A stretch of 62,500 nt of DNA, from the NCBI RefSeq assembly GCF_010365285.1, contig NZ_CP048286.1, positions 4,180,001-4,242,500 on the forward strand, in the 5' to 3' direction. This document shows, piece after piece, positions 55,599 to 62,500 of the stretch (position 1 is the first letter of the stretch; each line of letters opens with the position of its first letter). Origin of the DNA: Paenibacillus rhizovicinus (lineage in GTDB: Bacteria > Bacillota > Bacilli > Paenibacillales > Paenibacillaceae). The notes under the pieces are model-generated. The model ran no database searches. It worked only from the letters and a program-made list of their open reading frames with translations, and had not been told where the DNA came from. Made by a program: the position numbers and the translations under genes.

Positions 55599-55681
55599 GC
55601 TCAAGCATTCAAGGCAGCAATACTCGCAGTGAAGCATATCCATCAGGCACCCGACAAAACATTAGGAGGCACTTGCAAAAC

Positions 55682-56845
55682 ATGAGCAGCATTAATCCAC
55701 ATGGCGGCGTACTCGTCAATCGAGTCGCGGCTGGAACTGAACGCGAAGCATTGCTTGCAGAAGCAGCAGGACTTACTTCGATTATCGTAAACAACTGGAC
55801 GATTTCGGATTTGGATTTGATCGGTGTAGGTGCATTCTCCCCGCTCAAAGGCTTTATGAACGAAGCGGACTATCGTTCTGTCGTGGACCGCATGCGTCTT
55901 GCAGACGGTACGGTTTGGAGCATTCCGATCACACTGGCTGTAGAAGAAGCGAAGGCTGCGGAACTGTCTGCCGGTCAACGTGCCGCGCTTGTCGGTGAAG
56001 ACGGCATTGTCTATGCCCTAATCGATATCGACAGCATCTATAATGTCGATCAGAAGCACGAAGCGGTTAATGTCTTCAAAACAGACGATGTGGAGCATCC
56101 AGGGGTTGCGAAGCTATACAGCCGTCCTTCCACCTACGTTGGCGGTTCCATTACAGTGTTGAATCGTCCGGTGCCTGAGAAGTTTAACGAGTTTTATTTT
56201 GATCCTTCGGAAACGAGACGGATTTTTGCGGAGAAGGGCTGGAAGACGATCGTTGGCTTCCAAACACGCAATCCGGTTCACCGTGCGCACGAATACATTC
56301 AAAAATGCGCAATGGAAATCGTGGATGCACTGTTCTTGAATCCGCTTGTCGGCGAAACGAAGTCCGATGATGTCCCTGCGAATGTTCGTATGAAGAGCTA
56401 CATTGCGCTTCTGGAGAACTATTATCCAGCAGATCGTACGTTCCTCGGCGTCTTCCCGGCTGCAATGCGCTACGCAGGTCCGCGCGAAGCGATCTTCCAT
56501 GCAATGGTTCGTAAAAACTATGGCTGCACGCACTTTATTGTCGGACGCGACCACGCAGGCGTTGGCGATTACTACGGCACTTATGAAGCACAAGAATTGC
56601 TTCGTTCGTTCCCGGCTGAAGATCTCGGCATTACTCCGCTGTACTTCGAGCACAGCTTCTTCTGCACCAAATGCGGCAACATGGCATCCAGCAAAACTTG
56701 CCCGCATGATAAAGCAGATCATTTGACGCTGTCCGGTACGAAGGTCCGCGCGCTGCTTCGCGATGGCGTTTGCCCGCCACCGGAGTTCTCGCGTCCGGAA
56801 GTTGCAAAAATCCTTATTGAGGGCATGTCCAATCAGCCCGTTTAA
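55682..56845 (+). CDS. sat: Sulfate adenylyltransferase (ATP sulfurylase)
   Basis: Sat makes APS from sulfate and ATP, the first step of sulfate assimilation. The 387-aa homo-oligomeric type shows [10 protein letters not shown] (194-203) and GRDHAGVG, both active-site motifs, and a cysteine cluster CTKCGN...CPH that may bind metal. TAGGAGGC lies upstream. ATG 55682 is 12 nt away and TTG 55673 is 3 nt away, so the start is slightly uncertain. The product feeds CysH encoded just upstream. Confidence 0.95.
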   Translation: MSSINPHGGVLVNRVAAGTEREALLAEAAGLTSIIVNNWTISDLDLIGVGAFSPLKGFMNEADYRSVVDRMRLADGTVWSIPITLAVEEAKAAELSAGQRAALVGEDGIVYALIDIDSIYNVDQKHEAVNVFKTDDVEHPGVAKLYSRPSTYVGGSITVLNRPVPEKFNEFYFDPSETRRIFAEKGWKTIVGFQTRNPVHRAHEYIQKCAMEIVDALFLNPLVGETKSDDVPANVRMKSYIALLENYYPADRTFLGVFPAAMRYAGPREAIFHAMVRKNYGCTHFIVGRDHAGVGDYYGTYEAQELLRSFPAEDLGITPLYFEHSFFCTKCGNMASSKTCPHDKADHLTLSGTKVRALLRDGVCPPPEFSRPEVAKILIEGMSNQPV

Positions 56846-56852
56846 TGAATAA

Positions 56853-56888
56853 GAAACGCGCCATCCTGTTAAAAGGATGGCGCGTTTC
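56853..56888 (+). terminator. Long inverted repeat after sat
   Basis: A perfect 15-bp stem GAAACGCGCCATCCT / AGGATGGCGCGTTTC starts eight bases after the stop. The downstream tail GCCTTG lacks a T-run, so it may act as a 3' end stabiliser or a weak terminator. Confidence 0.65.
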
Positions 56889-56999
56889 GCCTTGTACAAG
56901 ATTGTCCGCATAAGTGGCCATCTCGTTCCATAGGATGATAAAGAACGCAGGACAGCCTCCTGCACGAATCATCGGATGGAGATAGGGGTGGCCTTTTGC

Positions 57000-57767
57000 A
57001 TGCGCGGAGTTCGGAAACGGTTTGTCGTTTGGATTACGTACCGGGGTGCGGTGCGGATCGGTTTAGGCATCGCAGCTGTGCTGCTGACGGTGCTACTGTT
57101 AACGCAGGAAGTGCCTGCATCGCGGACATGGACGTATTGGACGCTGCCATTGTCCGGTAAAGTCATCGCCATTGACGCCGGGCATGGGGGCGTCGACGGG
57201 GGAGCTGTCAGCAAGCAGGGACTGGTGGAGAAAGACCTTAATTTGGCGATCGCTTTGCAGCTGCGAGATTTTTTACAGCAAGCCGGTGCGATCGTCGTTA
57301 TGACGCGGGAAGGGGATTATGATCTCGCGGACGAAGGGACATCCAAGATTAGCAAGCGGAAGACGCAGGATCTCCTGAAGCGTGCGCAATTCGTGAAAGA
57401 CAAGCATGCCTCGCTGCTGCTCAGCATTCATATGAACAGTATTCCGTCGCCGAAATGGTCGGGGGCTCAAACGTTCTTCTACCCGAATTTGCCTGAAAAC
57501 GCCATTCTCGCTTCACTTGTTCAAGACGAAATTCGGCGCAACCTGGGTAATACGGAGCGGCTTGCTTCAACGGTGAACTCTATTTATTTACTGAAGGCCA
57601 TGGATGAGGTGCCGAGTGCGCTCGTCGAAGTGGGCTTCTTATCGAACCCCGGAGAAGCGTCTCGTTTGGCCGATGCGGAGTATCAGAAGAAAGTCGCGGC
57701 ATCCATCTATCAAGGTATCCTGCGGTTTACGGCTGGTGAGAAGTGGAGTACGGGGGCAGGGAAGTAG
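57000..57767 (+). CDS. cwlD: N-acetylmuramoyl-L-alanine amidase CwlD
   Basis: CwlD is the amidase_3 enzyme that prepares muramic-delta-lactam in spore cortex, needed for germination. The 255-aa protein has an N-terminal membrane anchor (about 17-36) and the zinc and catalytic residues H62 (DAGHGG), E77 (VEKDLN), H144 (SIHMNS) and E210 (VEVGFLSN). ATG 57000 follows AGGGGTGG. An ATG at 56976 lies before that site. It works with a PdaA-type deacetylase that is not in this window. The gene begins the sporulation segment. Confidence 0.94.
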   Translation: MRGVRKRFVVWITYRGAVRIGLGIAAVLLTVLLLTQEVPASRTWTYWTLPLSGKVIAIDAGHGGVDGGAVSKQGLVEKDLNLAIALQLRDFLQQAGAIVVMTREGDYDLADEGTSKISKRKTQDLLKRAQFVKDKHASLLLSIHMNSIPSPKWSGAQTFFYPNLPENAILASLVQDEIRRNLGNTERLASTVNSIYLLKAMDEVPSALVEVGFLSNPGEASRLADAEYQKKVAASIYQGILRFTAGEKWSTGAGK

Positions 57768-57810
57768 ATACGTTGGATATTTGGCTGAAGCGCAATTTGG
57801 CCGAGGCCGC

Positions 57811-57839
57811 TTGGAACAGCTTCATCGTATTGTTATAAT
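57811..57839 (+). promoter_or_regulatory. Sigma-A promoter of the mrp/salA gene
   Basis: TTGGAA (57811-57816), a 17-bp spacer and a perfect TATAAT (57834-57839), 42 bp before the start codon. Confidence 0.75.
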
Positions 57840-57880
57840 GGATGGAGTCAGTACCAAGGGACAAGAGGAGAGATCCATTC

Positions 57881-58996
57881 ATGATTACACGCGAGGATGC
57901 ATTGAAAGCCGTCGAGTCTGCGACGGCCGCATATAATGCGGAAGGCACGATCACCTTCCGCGATGTTGTTGTAAAGGACCGTAACGTATCGTTAACGGTC
58001 CTTGGTGCTGCCGCGAGCGCGGAGCGCGCGCTTGAGGCTGCGCTGCGCGAAGCGCTTGCCGCTGCCGGCGCCGAAACCGTACACTGCCGGTTTCGGGCCG
58101 GCGAGGCCGCCCCGGCGGGCGCGCAGGGCGCTGCGCCCGCCGCAGGCGCTGCCGGCGGCGCGGGGAAGGCTGCGCCGCCGCCGAAGGGCCCTAGCCCCGT
58201 ACGCGGTCACGGGGCAGGGCTAGAGGCACACCCGCTGCTGAGCGAAAGCAGCGGGGTGCAGTTCATTGCCGTCGCCAGCGGCAAGGGCGGCGTCGGCAAG
58301 TCCACGGTGACCGTGAATCTCGCGGTCGCCTTAGCCCGCAAGGGCAAACGCGTCGGCATCATCGACGCTGACATTTACGGCTTCAGCGTGCCGGATATGA
58401 TGGGAATTGAGGAACGTCCGCAGGTCGTGAACGAACGCGTCATCCCCATCGAGAAATTCGGCGTGCGCGTCATGTCCATGGGCTTCTTCGTTGAAGACAA
58501 CGCGCCGATCGTTTGGCGCGGCCCGATGCTCGGCAAAATGCTGCGTAACTTTTTCGCCGAGATCGAATGGGGCGAGCTGGATTACGTGCTGCTCGATTTG
58601 CCGCCTGGAACGGGCGATGTCGCCCTTGACGTGCATCAGCTCATCCCGCAGAGCAAGGAAATTATCGTGACCACGCCGCATGCGACGGCAGCTTTCGTAG
58701 CGGCGCGCGCCGGAGCGATGGCCATCAAGACTGAGCATGAGATCCTGGGTATCGTGGAGAACATGTCGTTTTACATCAGCAAGAGCGGGGAACACGAGTA
58801 CGTATTCGGCCGCGGGGGCGGAGCAAGGCTCGCAGAATCGCTTAATAGCGAACTGATGGCCCAAATTCCGCTGGGAGCGCCGGACAACCACGTGTCCGAA
58901 CCGGATTTTGCGCCGTCGGTGTACAAAGAAGATACCGACACGGGCAAGATCTACCTGGAAATCGCGGACCGGGTCATCGCCAAATGCGAAGCTTAA
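57881..58996 (+). CDS. salA: Mrp/NBP35-family P-loop ATPase, SalA type
   Basis: Mrp-family ATPases act as iron-sulfur carriers, and B. subtilis SalA is instead a phospho-regulated transcriptional activator. The 371-aa protein has a short MIP18-like N-terminal domain (1-70), an Ala/Gly/Pro linker (72-115), the deviant Walker A ASGKGGVGKST (132-142), and DLPPGTGD. The usual CPXC cluster motif near VENMSFY is replaced by ISKS, as in SalA, so cluster binding by that route is unlikely. AGAGGAGAG precedes ATG 57881. The location before gerD matches B. subtilis. Confidence 0.9.
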   Translation: MITREDALKAVESATAAYNAEGTITFRDVVVKDRNVSLTVLGAAASAERALEAALREALAAAGAETVHCRFRAGEAAPAGAQGAAPAAGAAGGAGKAAPPPKGPSPVRGHGAGLEAHPLLSESSGVQFIAVASGKGGVGKSTVTVNLAVALARKGKRVGIIDADIYGFSVPDMMGIEERPQVVNERVIPIEKFGVRVMSMGFFVEDNAPIVWRGPMLGKMLRNFFAEIEWGELDYVLLDLPPGTGDVALDVHQLIPQSKEIIVTTPHATAAFVAARAGAMAIKTEHEILGIVENMSFYISKSGEHEYVFGRGGGARLAESLNSELMAQIPLGAPDNHVSEPDFAPSVYKEDTDTGKIYLEIADRVIAKCEA

Positions 58997-59011
58997 TTTA
59001 ACCCATTAAAC

Positions 59012-59052
59012 AAAAAGCCAACATTCCCCAATAGAGGATGTTGGCTTTTTGA
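59012..59052 (+). terminator. Bidirectional terminator between salA and gerD
   Basis: AAAAAGCCAACATTCC / GGATGTTGGCTTTTT forms a 14-15 bp stem flanked by A-run and T-run, suited to both the + strand salA and the convergent minus-strand gerD. Confidence 0.92.
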
Positions 59053-59162
59053 TTACCGCCCTATATTACCGCACATTGTCACCGTCACACCGCATTATGC
59101 AACCGCCCTGTGTAACCGCACACCGCACTATGCCTCACATTTCACACGCAGCCAGCCCACCA

Positions 59163-59909
59163 TCAACCGCCGCCTTGTTCGCCCATACCGCTGTCGCCCC
59201 CACCACTATCACCACTATCACCGCCGTCGCCGGAATCTCCGCCACCGCTATCGCCTTCCTTGGACTTCGTAACCTTTTCATCAGGCTTCGGTTTCAGCTC
59301 TTCCTGAACGGCCTTCTTCAGCAGATCAAGGATCTCCATGCGGAAGAGGGGACTTTGCATCGACTCCTGCATGATGGTCATGACCTGCTTGCGATATTGG
59401 GTACTCTGCAAGACGTCTAGAATCATTTTATCCATCTCTGGACTCTTCATGGCCTTAATCATGTCCTGCTGGTAAGTAGGATCCTTCAGCAAATCCTTGT
59501 GAATTTGCTTGTTTTGTTTATTGACCGCTTGCGAGAACTCGCCGGCGAACCGTGGATCCGTCATTAGCTTCTCAATAACTTTGTTATACTCGGGCGAAAC
59601 GAGCGTTTCCTTGACGGCCAGCCGAACTTGCTCTTGATCCTGTACAGTAAGCAGTTTGGAGGTCATACCCGTATTGCCGGTGGAAGAGATAGCCGATTCC
59701 TGAAGCGCTTTTTGCGCATCTTCCGTCTTCAGGATGTCGATGACCATCGATTTCATGTCTTTATAGCTCATGGGCTCGCTTGCTGCACTGGATGGCTGGG
59801 ATCCGCAGCTTGAAAGCACGGAGGATAAAATTATTGCGGCACCTACCCTGGTCACTAACTTCGTTAGCTGCGAGGGCCTGCAACCCGCCCATACGAAACG
59901 CTTGAGCAT
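59163..59909 (-). CDS. gerD: Spore germination lipoprotein GerD
   Basis: GerD is an inner-spore-membrane lipoprotein that clusters germinant receptors. The 248-aa product has a signal peptide with a hydrophobic core (about 17-32) and a lipobox VLSSC, so the mature lipid-modified Cys is C35. A helical GerD domain follows (about 47-205), with repeated DPTYQQD/SPEMDKM/SPLFRME-like segments. The tail (about 222-248) is a Gly/Ser/Asp low-complexity sequence. ATG 59909 has a GAAGGGAGACGGGA region upstream. An in-frame ATG at 59972 lies inside the likely promoter. Confidence 0.93.
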   Translation of the reverse strand: MLKRFVWAGCRPSQLTKLVTRVGAAIILSSVLSSCGSQPSSAASEPMSYKDMKSMVIDILKTEDAQKALQESAISSTGNTGMTSKLLTVQDQEQVRLAVKETLVSPEYNKVIEKLMTDPRFAGEFSQAVNKQNKQIHKDLLKDPTYQQDMIKAMKSPEMDKMILDVLQSTQYRKQVMTIMQESMQSPLFRMEILDLLKKAVQEELKPKPDEKVTKSKEGDSGGGDSGDGGDSGDSGGGDSGMGEQGGG

Positions 59910-59952
59910 GATGTCCCGTCTCCCTTCTGGAATTACGACATTGTCCTGGGGA

Positions 59953-59982
59953 TAGTATGTGACAATGTTCAACGGATTATCA
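59953..59982 (-). promoter_or_regulatory. Probable sigma-G promoter of gerD
   Basis: Read on the minus strand: -35 TGATAA (59982-59977), 17-bp spacer, -10 CATACTA (59959-59953). The -10 is identical to the forespore sigma-G consensus, and the -35 is close to TGAATA. gerD is sigma-G-dependent in B. subtilis. Confidence 0.7.
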
Positions 59983-60108
59983 TGGACTCGGCGTAGCTTT
60001 TTATGAATGACATGGTAAAATGGAAGGGATTCAAGGAAGGCAACAATTTGCCGGCATACGCAGCCGTTTTATTCATGGAAAGCAATTAAACGTTTAGGAG
60101 ACATGATC

Positions 60109-60735
60109 GTGAACATTCGCAAATGGTTTTTCTTATTCTGGAGCACGATGGCCGTAGGCGGAGTCGTTTCCGCAATCGTCGGAACGACCATGCAATGGGT
60201 CGACCCGGATTTCGGCATCCTCGATTTGAAATCGACGGGTTTTAACCTGCTTACCATGGCGCTCGTGGGACTGTTGTTCGGTGCTTTCAGCCAAATGGGC
60301 TTCTTCTCGTACCTCACGCTTAACTACATCGCGCTCAGCGTGCTTCGCAAAGGGTATCTATGGAACGCCTTGCAAGCCTACACATCTTTGTTTGCGCTTG
60401 GCGGCGTAGGGTACATGCTGTATAAGAATCGTGCCGAACAGAACAACTGGATCTTTTGGGTGCTTCCGCTGGTGCTTCTGTTGGCATCGGCTGCAGTCTC
60501 TTATGTAAAAGCGAAGCAAACGAAAAATTCAGCATTCATACCGACCATGTTCCTTCTGATCGTCGTGACGCTGCTCGAGGCGTGGCAGGCTCTCCAAAGC
60601 AACGTATCGGCGATGACATTCATGCTGATCCCCATGTTCGTTTGCAATGCCTACCAAATCATGTGGCTGCATCGTTTGCTGCACAAAGAACAAACAACCG
60701 GCTCCGCATCTTCCAATGCGAAACCGGTCGTTTAA
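60109..60735 (+). CDS. kbaA: KinB-signalling pathway activation protein KbaA
   Basis: KbaA is a membrane protein needed for KinB kinase signalling into the sporulation phosphorelay. The 208-aa protein has about six hydrophobic segments and almost no soluble domain. GTG 60109 is preferred over ATG 60103 because AGGAG lies eight bases before it. It is divergent from gerD and convergent with the minus-strand pdaB gene, which ends 32 bp later. Confidence 0.88.
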   Translation: MNIRKWFFLFWSTMAVGGVVSAIVGTTMQWVDPDFGILDLKSTGFNLLTMALVGLLFGAFSQMGFFSYLTLNYIALSVLRKGYLWNALQAYTSLFALGGVGYMLYKNRAEQNNWIFWVLPLVLLLASAAVSYVKAKQTKNSAFIPTMFLLIVVTLLEAWQALQSNVSAMTFMLIPMFVCNAYQIMWLHRLLHKEQTTGSASSNAKPVV

Positions 60736-60767
60736 CTGGTACTTCTTATCCTATAGGATTAACCGCA

Positions 60768-61571
60768 TTACTCTTCAGCGGAAGCGTCGAGCTGCTCGAA
60801 CATGGCGGTTTTATCCTGCACCGTTTTGCCTTGCAGCTCCGTTTGCGCGATGAGTTCCGATACGGTAACGAATTCATACCCTTTTGCGCGAAGCTGATCG
60901 ATGATGATGGGCAGCGCTTCATGCGTCTGTTTGACGGAGTCGCTCGCATGCATCAGAATAATATCGCCGGGATGAGCCTTCGACACCACGCGATTGACGA
61001 TTTTATCCGTTCCGATATTCATCCAGTCCTGGGAATCCGTGTCCCATTGGATCACTTTATAATTCATCTGCTCCGCGATCCGCAGCACCCGTTTATCGAA
61101 ATCTCCGTTAGGCATCCGGATCAAGGATGGCGTTTTACCCGTCACTTGCGTCAAAATCGACTGCGCCGTCTCGATCTGCGTGCGAATTTCCTCGTCGCTG
61201 TAAGTACTGTAATTGCCGTGTTTATGGCCATGGCTTCCGATTTCGTATCCGGCATCCACGATTTTCTTGACGATATCCGGGTGTGTCTGGCTCCAGGGGG
61301 AGGATAGGAAGAACGTCACGTTCTTAACGCCTTTTTGATTCAGTACATCAAGAATAGGCTCTGTTCGTTTCTCCCCCCAGCTGATGTCAAAGGTAAGCGC
61401 GACGACCTTCTTGTCCGTAGGGACGCTGTAAATCGCTGCCGGCTGATCTTCTGCGAATACGGTAATATTGTCTTTTTCCGCATAGATGATTCCTGCCGCA
61501 AACACAATCCCCACAGTCATCAGAAAATACCGCTTTAATTTCTTGCCGTTCATGACATAAAACATATTCAT
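60768..61571 (-). CDS. pdaB: Polysaccharide deacetylase family protein PdaB
   Basis: PdaB is a sporulation protein of the NodB-type deacetylase family required to maintain spores in Bacillus. The 267-aa product has a membrane anchor (about 15-31) and a NodB domain with TFDISWG (60-66), SHGHKHGN (113-120, histidines 114 and 118), RMPNGDF and LMHASD. The usual second Asp of TFDD is Ile, as is typical of the PdaB group. The start MNMFYVMNGK resembles PdaB, with AGGAG 13 nt upstream. Confidence 0.92.
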   Translation of the reverse strand: MNMFYVMNGKKLKRYFLMTVGIVFAAGIIYAEKDNITVFAEDQPAAIYSVPTDKKVVALTFDISWGEKRTEPILDVLNQKGVKNVTFFLSSPWSQTHPDIVKKIVDAGYEIGSHGHKHGNYSTYSDEEIRTQIETAQSILTQVTGKTPSLIRMPNGDFDKRVLRIAEQMNYKVIQWDTDSQDWMNIGTDKIVNRVVSKAHPGDIILMHASDSVKQTHEALPIIIDQLRAKGYEFVTVSELIAQTELQGKTVQDKTAMFEQLDASAEE

Positions 61572-61680
61572 ACGGTGGATGGCACTCCTCTCGTAAAGGC
61601 TTGTTTTAGTACAATCTATGCTCGTACCACCAACTTATTCGTCTTCACGCCAAAAATCAGCTTAAACGAGGTGATATCCG

Positions 61681-62295
61681 ATGTTCGCTCCTAGCGCCAT
61701 ATGGCAGCATTTGAAATCCATGGGCCATTATCTTGCCTTCAGTACGATTTTTCTGCTCGCGGGCATGGTCGTTGGCGCCACGAATCCTGCACTCGAGAAC
61801 TTCATGCAAAGCCAGCTGAGCGGCCTTCAGAATATCGCGCAAAACATTGATTCCAGCAGCCATCCGACAATGTTCTTAATGCTGTTTATCTTTTTGAATA
61901 ATGTCATTAAAGCCGTGTTGGTCATGTACTTGGGGATATTTTTCGGCGTCATCCCGATCATCTTCCTGGCGATCAATGGCATGATACTCGGATATTTGAT
62001 CCATCACACGGCAGAGCAAGGGAATGATATGCTATTCACGGTTATCGTCAAAGGGCTGCTGCCGCATGGAATTCTCGAATTGTCAGCCATTGTCATCGCC
62101 TGTGCATACGGGCTTCGTTTTGGAAAAATGATGCTGCATGGAGCGGGAACGCTGTTGACGCGCAAAAGCGGGTGGGGGAAGCAGTTCGAACAATTCGTGC
62201 AGCGCACGCTTCCGGTCATCGTGCTGGTTGCCGTCATGTTAGTCGCGGCAGCCGTTATTGAAAGCACGGTTACGGTATGGCTGCTTGGGGAGTAA
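61681..62295 (+). CDS. SpoIIM/DUF95-family membrane protein
   Basis: The 204-aa product has about five membrane segments and the family signature PHGILELSAIVIA, which marks the stage II sporulation protein M family. SpoIIM itself is part of the engulfment complex, but this protein is outside the usual spoIIM locus and may be a paralogue. GAGGTGAT precedes the ATG. It lies next to other sporulation genes, which is consistent with but does not prove a sporulation role. Confidence 0.82.
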   Translation: MFAPSAIWQHLKSMGHYLAFSTIFLLAGMVVGATNPALENFMQSQLSGLQNIAQNIDSSSHPTMFLMLFIFLNNVIKAVLVMYLGIFFGVIPIIFLAINGMILGYLIHHTAEQGNDMLFTVIVKGLLPHGILELSAIVIACAYGLRFGKMMLHGAGTLLTRKSGWGKQFEQFVQRTLPVIVLVAVMLVAAAVIESTVTVWLLGE

Positions 62296-62330
62296 TAAAA
62301 TTTCCAGTTTTTGTGCATAACAATAAGGCG

Positions 62331-62364
62331 GCGTTTATCGCGACATGCGATAGACGCTGTTTTT
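62331..62364 (+). terminator. Terminator of the SpoIIM-family gene
   Basis: GCGTTTATCGC, loop GACAT, GCGATAGACGC, then TGTTTTT. The remaining 136 bases hold a second small inverted repeat (CGGGAA/TTCCCG near 62371-62392) and end at an ATG (62497) after AAGGGGG, which could start the next gene but cannot be confirmed. Confidence 0.88.
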
Positions 62365-62500
62365 GGTTTTCGGGAAAGCGCAAGGCTTCCCGCGACCATA
62401 GAGATGGGCGCAGCGAATAGAGACATGAAGCTGCGGCTTGTTCGTCTCTTGGCCGATGTTTGGGCCGAATTACATAAAGGGGGCCGCCAGACGGTTATGC

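Overview
The window is a housekeeping core region of a Gram-positive, endospore-forming Firmicute, most likely a Paenibacillaceae member (Paenibacillus/Cohnella-like). The evidence is the gene order (rrn-ctsR-mcsA-mcsB-clpC-radA-disA, then ispDF-gltX-cysES-sigH-nusG-rpoBC-str-S10-spc-alpha operons), strong AGGAGG-type ribosome binding sites, zinc-binding forms of L33, L36 and S14, and the sporulation/germination genes sigH, cwlD, gerD, kbaA, pdaB and a SpoIIM-family gene. Almost all genes lie on the + strand. I see no insertion sequence, prophage, CRISPR array or broken gene, and no wholly new system. The less ordinary content is in leader RNAs and a few lineage-specific genes.

Layout. 1-1740: 3' part of a 23S rRNA gene, 5S rRNA and terminator. 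1890-6775: the ctsR-mcsA-mcsB-clpC heat-shock operon behind a sigma-A promoter with a CtsR operator. 6920-10350: radA, disA and a phosphatidylserine synthase gene. 10375-10770: a minus-strand Cys-rich small protein with a MazG-like tail. 10959-14856: the PIN-TRAM protein gene, ispD, ispF and gltX. 14873-19190: a T-box leader, cysE, cysS, mrnC, rlmB and yacP. 19301-23925: sigH, rpmG, secE, nusG and the L11-L1-L10-L12 genes with leader RNAs. 23962-32317: an rsmC-like methyltransferase gene, rpoB and rpoC. 32375-37270: an L7Ae-like gene, rpsL, rpsG, fusA and tuf. 37508-52911: the S10-spc-alpha supercluster from rpsJ to rplQ, including secY, adk, map, infA and rpoA. 52947-54804: truA, rplM and rpsI. 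54829-56888: cysH and sat for sulfate assimilation. 57000-62364: cwlD, a SalA-type Mrp ATPase gene, gerD and pdaB (both minus strand), kbaA and a SpoIIM-family gene.

How the genes work together. Most of the window makes the translation and transcription machinery: 30 ribosomal proteins plus the L7Ae-like protein, EF-G, EF-Tu, IF-1, the RNA polymerase alpha, beta and beta' subunits, NusG, two aminoacyl-tRNA synthetases, and rRNA/tRNA maturation enzymes. SecE, SecY and methionine aminopeptidase serve nascent-protein handling. Visible control includes CtsR repression, a cysteine-type T-box, an L10 leader, a probable L13 leader, hairpin leaders before rplA, rpsL, tuf and rpsJ, and a probable sigma-G promoter for gerD. 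Cysteine metabolism appears twice: cysE-cysS under the T-box, and a cysH-sat pair whose iron-sulfur ligands indicate direct APS reduction. Compared with Bacillus subtilis as I know it, the ecfA1-ecfA2-ecfT genes are absent between rplQ and truA, and cysH-sat sits between rpsI and cwlD.
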